From: an uncultured bacterium
GTDB lineage: Bacteria; Verrucomicrobiota; Kiritimatiellia; UBA8416; CALETX01
NCBI GenBank assembly: GCA_937920455.1
Contig: CALETX010000011.1
Span: 1 to 6,897, forward strand
DNA length: 6,897 nt
Direction of reading: 5' to 3'
Part shown: positions 4,791 through 6,897 of the stretch, piece after piece
Layout of the letters: each line of letters starts with the position of its first letter
Position numbering within the stretch: the stretch's first letter is position 1
Notes under the pieces: model-generated
What the model was told of the DNA's origin: nothing
What the model saw: the letters and a program-made list of their open reading frames with translations, nothing else
The model's database searches: none
Made by a program: the position numbers and the translations under genes

Positions 4791-6897
4791 GGCAGAGCGC
4801 CGTCAGCCCATATTATGAGGCCAGGCGCGCAGGATCGCCAGACCTCGCCCTTCGGGACGATCCTTGTCGTCAGACCATGCTGACCGGTAGTGTGGCATGT
4901 GATTTCCTGCGTGTAGACTATTGCACCGTCCTCACGTTTCTCGCCTGGCGTCATCGGAACGCATTTGCTTTCCGTGATGACGTTTTTCGCGTTTACCGGG
5001 CCATAATAAACGCTGACTTCGACTTCTTCGGGCCGAAGCTCGCCCAAGTGGACTGCTGAGGAAACCTTGAAGGAGTCGCCCACGTGCAACATAGATATAT
5101 CTCTGTCAACGACCGGCATTTCCAGACGGACCCTGCCCCAGAGCGTCTCGAGGCGTTTTCGCTGTTGAACGAGATTCTTAGCCGCAGCGCATTCATTGGC
5201 GATTAGCCGGTTATACGCTTCCTGAGCCGGTTTGTAGCCGTGCCTGTCATATTCCGAGACCATTCGATGGCTGGAAAAATGGCCTAGAGCCATTTTTATA
5301 GATGCTTTCATCATAGCGATCCATTTTGCCGGAATATCGGATGATTGCCGGTCATAGAATAGTGGGATAACCTCATTCTCCAGCAGGTTGTACAAGGCCT
5401 GGGACTCGACGGTGTCCTGGTAGTCAGGGTCGTCATACTCCTCGCCGTGTCCTATGGCCCACCCGCAATCCTTGGAATATGCTTCATCCCACCAGCCGTC
5501 CAGGATGCTCAGATGAAGTCCTCCATTAACGGCGGCCTTCATGCCCGACGTTCCACTGGCTTCGAGCGGCCTTCGCGGGGTGTTCAACCAAACATCCACT
5601 CCCTGCACGAGGTATCGGGCCACGCGTATATCGTAATTTTCAAGAAATACCATACGCCTCTTCACATCAGCGCGCTGTGCGAATCTTACAATCTGGCGGA
5701 TGAAATCCTTGCCGGCGTCATCGGCGGGATGAGCCTTTCCGGCGAAAATGATTTGCACCGGTCTGTCCTCATTCTTCAGTATGTTTATGAACCTTTCAGA
5801 GTCTTTCAGAAGCAGCGTGGCTCTCTTATAAGTGGCGAATCTTCGCGCGAAGCCGATGGTGAGCACATCATAATCAAGAACTGATTTGGTTTGAGACAGT
5901 TCGGCCCTCGGAGCGTTGCGGAGCGCCATCTGCCGCTCGCACAGTTCTCTGGCAACCCTCACCAGACGCGCTCTGCCGAGCTCGTGAGCGCGCCAAAGCT
6001 CTTCGTCTGGAATGGTGTCTATGGCACTGAGAAGGGAATCGTCAATAAGCCCCGTACGCCATTCCGCGCCCAGGTATCTGTCAAGAAGACGGCCATTTTC
6101 CAACGATATCCACGACGGCACGTGGATGCCGTTTGTCACGTGGAAAATTGGGACTTCATTTTCAGGGTAACCGGGCCACAGATGGGCCCACATGCGGCGT
6201 TCCACTGCCCCGTGAAGACGGCTGACGCCGTTTCGGTAATGAGCCATCCGCAGTCCGAGGACGGTCATTGAGAGTTCGTTGGGATTCCATCCAGTTGACT
6301 GACCCCATTGAATTATCTGGTTTGGGTCCAGTTTCAGATCATCTTTCAATGCGTTGAGGTGAGGTCTGATCAGGTCGAGCGAGAAGGCCTCATTGCCGGC
6401 AGGAACCGGAGTGTGGGTTGTGAAAACGGTGGTTCGTGGAACGATTTCAAGCACAGTAGCGAGATCTGCGCCGGTTGTTTTCATAAGGTGCGCTATTCTT
6501 GCTAGGCACACAAATGCTGCGTGACCCTCGTTCATGTGGCAAACATGGGGGTCGAAGCCCATTGCCACAGCAGCGCGAAAACCGCCAATCCCGAGAAGCA
6601 GCTCCTGGCGGAGTCTCATTAGACGGTCGCCGGCGTAAAGTTGAGCTGTAACGCGCTGAATATCAGGCGGATTCTCTGGGATATTTGTGTCAAGCAGTAG
6701 CAAGGGGACCCTGCCAACATCCAGTTCCCATACCGCAGCTTTCATCTCGCGTTCAGGCAGTCGTACGGACACAGTAAGCGGCTGGCCGGAAGAGTCCGCA
6801 GCGCGGCGGAGAGGAAGCTTGTGCAGTTCGCTGTCCGGGTAGGTCTCCTGCTGCCAACCGTCGTGTGTGAGATACTGTGTGAAATATCCCTGGCAGT
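4787..6897 (-). CDS. glgP: Alpha-glucan (glycogen/maltodextrin) phosphorylase, GT35 short subfamily (5' end cut by window edge)
   Basis: The visible part is 702 residues, and the frame stays open to the right edge, so the gene starts outside the window. A GTG at 6772 could be mistaken for the start. However, the 41 codons upstream of it read GYFTQYL, then DGWQQETYP and GQPLTVSVRLPE, which is the conserved GT35 sequence expected there. The enzyme removes terminal glucose from alpha-1,4 glucan with phosphate, giving glucose-1-phosphate, and needs pyridoxal phosphate. Counted from the right edge, motifs include VGRVPLLLLDT (60-70), HMNEGHAAF (120-128), THTPVPAGNEAF (160-171), GFARRFATYKRA (348-359), FAGKAHPAD (384-392) and EASGTSGMKAAVNGG (445-459), where K453 (codon 5539-5537) is the PLP-binding lysine. 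A beta-rich C-terminal domain (about 592-700) is typical of the divergent subfamily found in Thermotoga and mycobacteria, whose members are about 850 residues. About 150 N-terminal residues are therefore missing here. The gene leads the visible part of the operon and its stop overlaps the glgA start. Confidence 0.95.
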   Translation of the reverse strand, partial: CQGYFTQYLTHDGWQQETYPDSELHKLPLRRAADSSGQPLTVSVRLPEREMKAAVWELDVGRVPLLLLDTNIPENPPDIQRVTAQLYAGDRLMRLRQELLLGIGGFRAAVAMGFDPHVCHMNEGHAAFVCLARIAHLMKTTGADLATVLEIVPRTTVFTTHTPVPAGNEAFSLDLIRPHLNALKDDLKLDPNQIIQWGQSTGWNPNELSMTVLGLRMAHYRNGVSRLHGAVERRMWAHLWPGYPENEVPIFHVTNGIHVPSWISLENGRLLDRYLGAEWRTGLIDDSLLSAIDTIPDEELWRAHELGRARLVRVARELCERQMALRNAPRAELSQTKSVLDYDVLTIGFARRFATYKRATLLLKDSERFINILKNEDRPVQIIFAGKAHPADDAGKDFIRQIVRFAQRADVKRRMVFLENYDIRVARYLVQGVDVWLNTPRRPLEASGTSGMKAAVNGGLHLSILDGWWDEAYSKDCGWAIGHGEEYDDPDYQDTVESQALYNLLENEVIPLFYDRQSSDIPAKWIAMMKASIKMALGHFSSHRMVSEYDRHGYKPAQEAYNRLIANECAAAKNLVQQRKRLETLWGRVRLEMPVVDRDISMLHVGDSFKVSSAVHLGELRPEEVEVSVYYGPVNAKNVITESKCVPMTPGEKREDGAIVYTQEITCHTTGQHGLTTRIVPKGEVWRSCAPGLIIWADGALP

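Noticed and set aside
5447..5884. Plus-strand open frame of 145 codons antisense to glgP
   Set aside because: It covers the conserved PLP-site region of glgP on the minus strand, has no ribosome site and matches no known family.
4787..6772. Treating the GTG at 6772 as the true start of glgP
   Set aside because: The same frame stays open to the window edge. The 41 upstream codons encode conserved phosphorylase sequence (GYF..., GWQ.E.YP), so the gene is cut by the window, not started there.
1..6897. A previously undescribed defence, mobile or RNA-based system
   Set aside because: All long frames on the coding strands are recognised lipid or glycogen enzymes with intact motifs. The single 196-bp gap has no repeat array, structured RNA pattern or transposon ends that I can see.

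Overview
The window suggests a Gram-negative bacterium with about mid-50s percent GC and tightly packed genes. The evidence is an LpxL/HtrB-type acyltransferase, a bacterial-type glycogen synthase, and a branching enzyme of the eukaryotic-like GH13_8 type. That branching-enzyme type, together with the form of the synthase, recalls bacteria of the PVC, Omnitrophota or Bacteroidota-Chlorobi neighbourhood. This placement is an inference from remembered family patterns and is weak; nothing in the window fixes the phylum.

Left part (1-1216): two lipid-related genes are divergently arranged around a 196-bp spacer (160-355). On the minus strand, running off the left edge, is the N-terminal 53 codons of a diacylglycerol glycosyltransferase-like protein (MGDG synthase / UgtP family). 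On the plus strand is a complete 286-residue lysophospholipid acyltransferase-superfamily protein with an intact H-x4-E motif. The spacer holds a reasonable sigma70-like promoter for the plus gene and a weaker candidate for the minus gene. The pair may act on the same membrane glycolipid, but this is inference.

Right part (1185-6897): a minus-strand glycogen operon is transcribed from right to left in the order glgP (alpha-glucan phosphorylase, 5' end cut by the window edge), glgA (glycogen synthase) and glgB (branching enzyme). glgP and glgA share a 4-bp ATGA stop/start overlap, and glgA and glgB are 6 bp apart, so they are almost certainly one transcript. GlgA elongates alpha-1,4 chains, GlgB adds alpha-1,6 branches, and GlgP releases glucose-1-phosphate. 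No ADP-glucose pyrophosphorylase (glgC) or debranching enzyme (glgX/treX) is in the window.

The operon ends tail to tail with the acyltransferase gene, overlapping it by 32 bp. The overlap comes from a non-conserved C-terminal tail on GlgB. I see no RNA genes, mobile elements, CRISPR arrays or significant repeats, no convincing intrinsic terminator, and no evidence of an undescribed system. This is metabolic core DNA with a few details worth checking.
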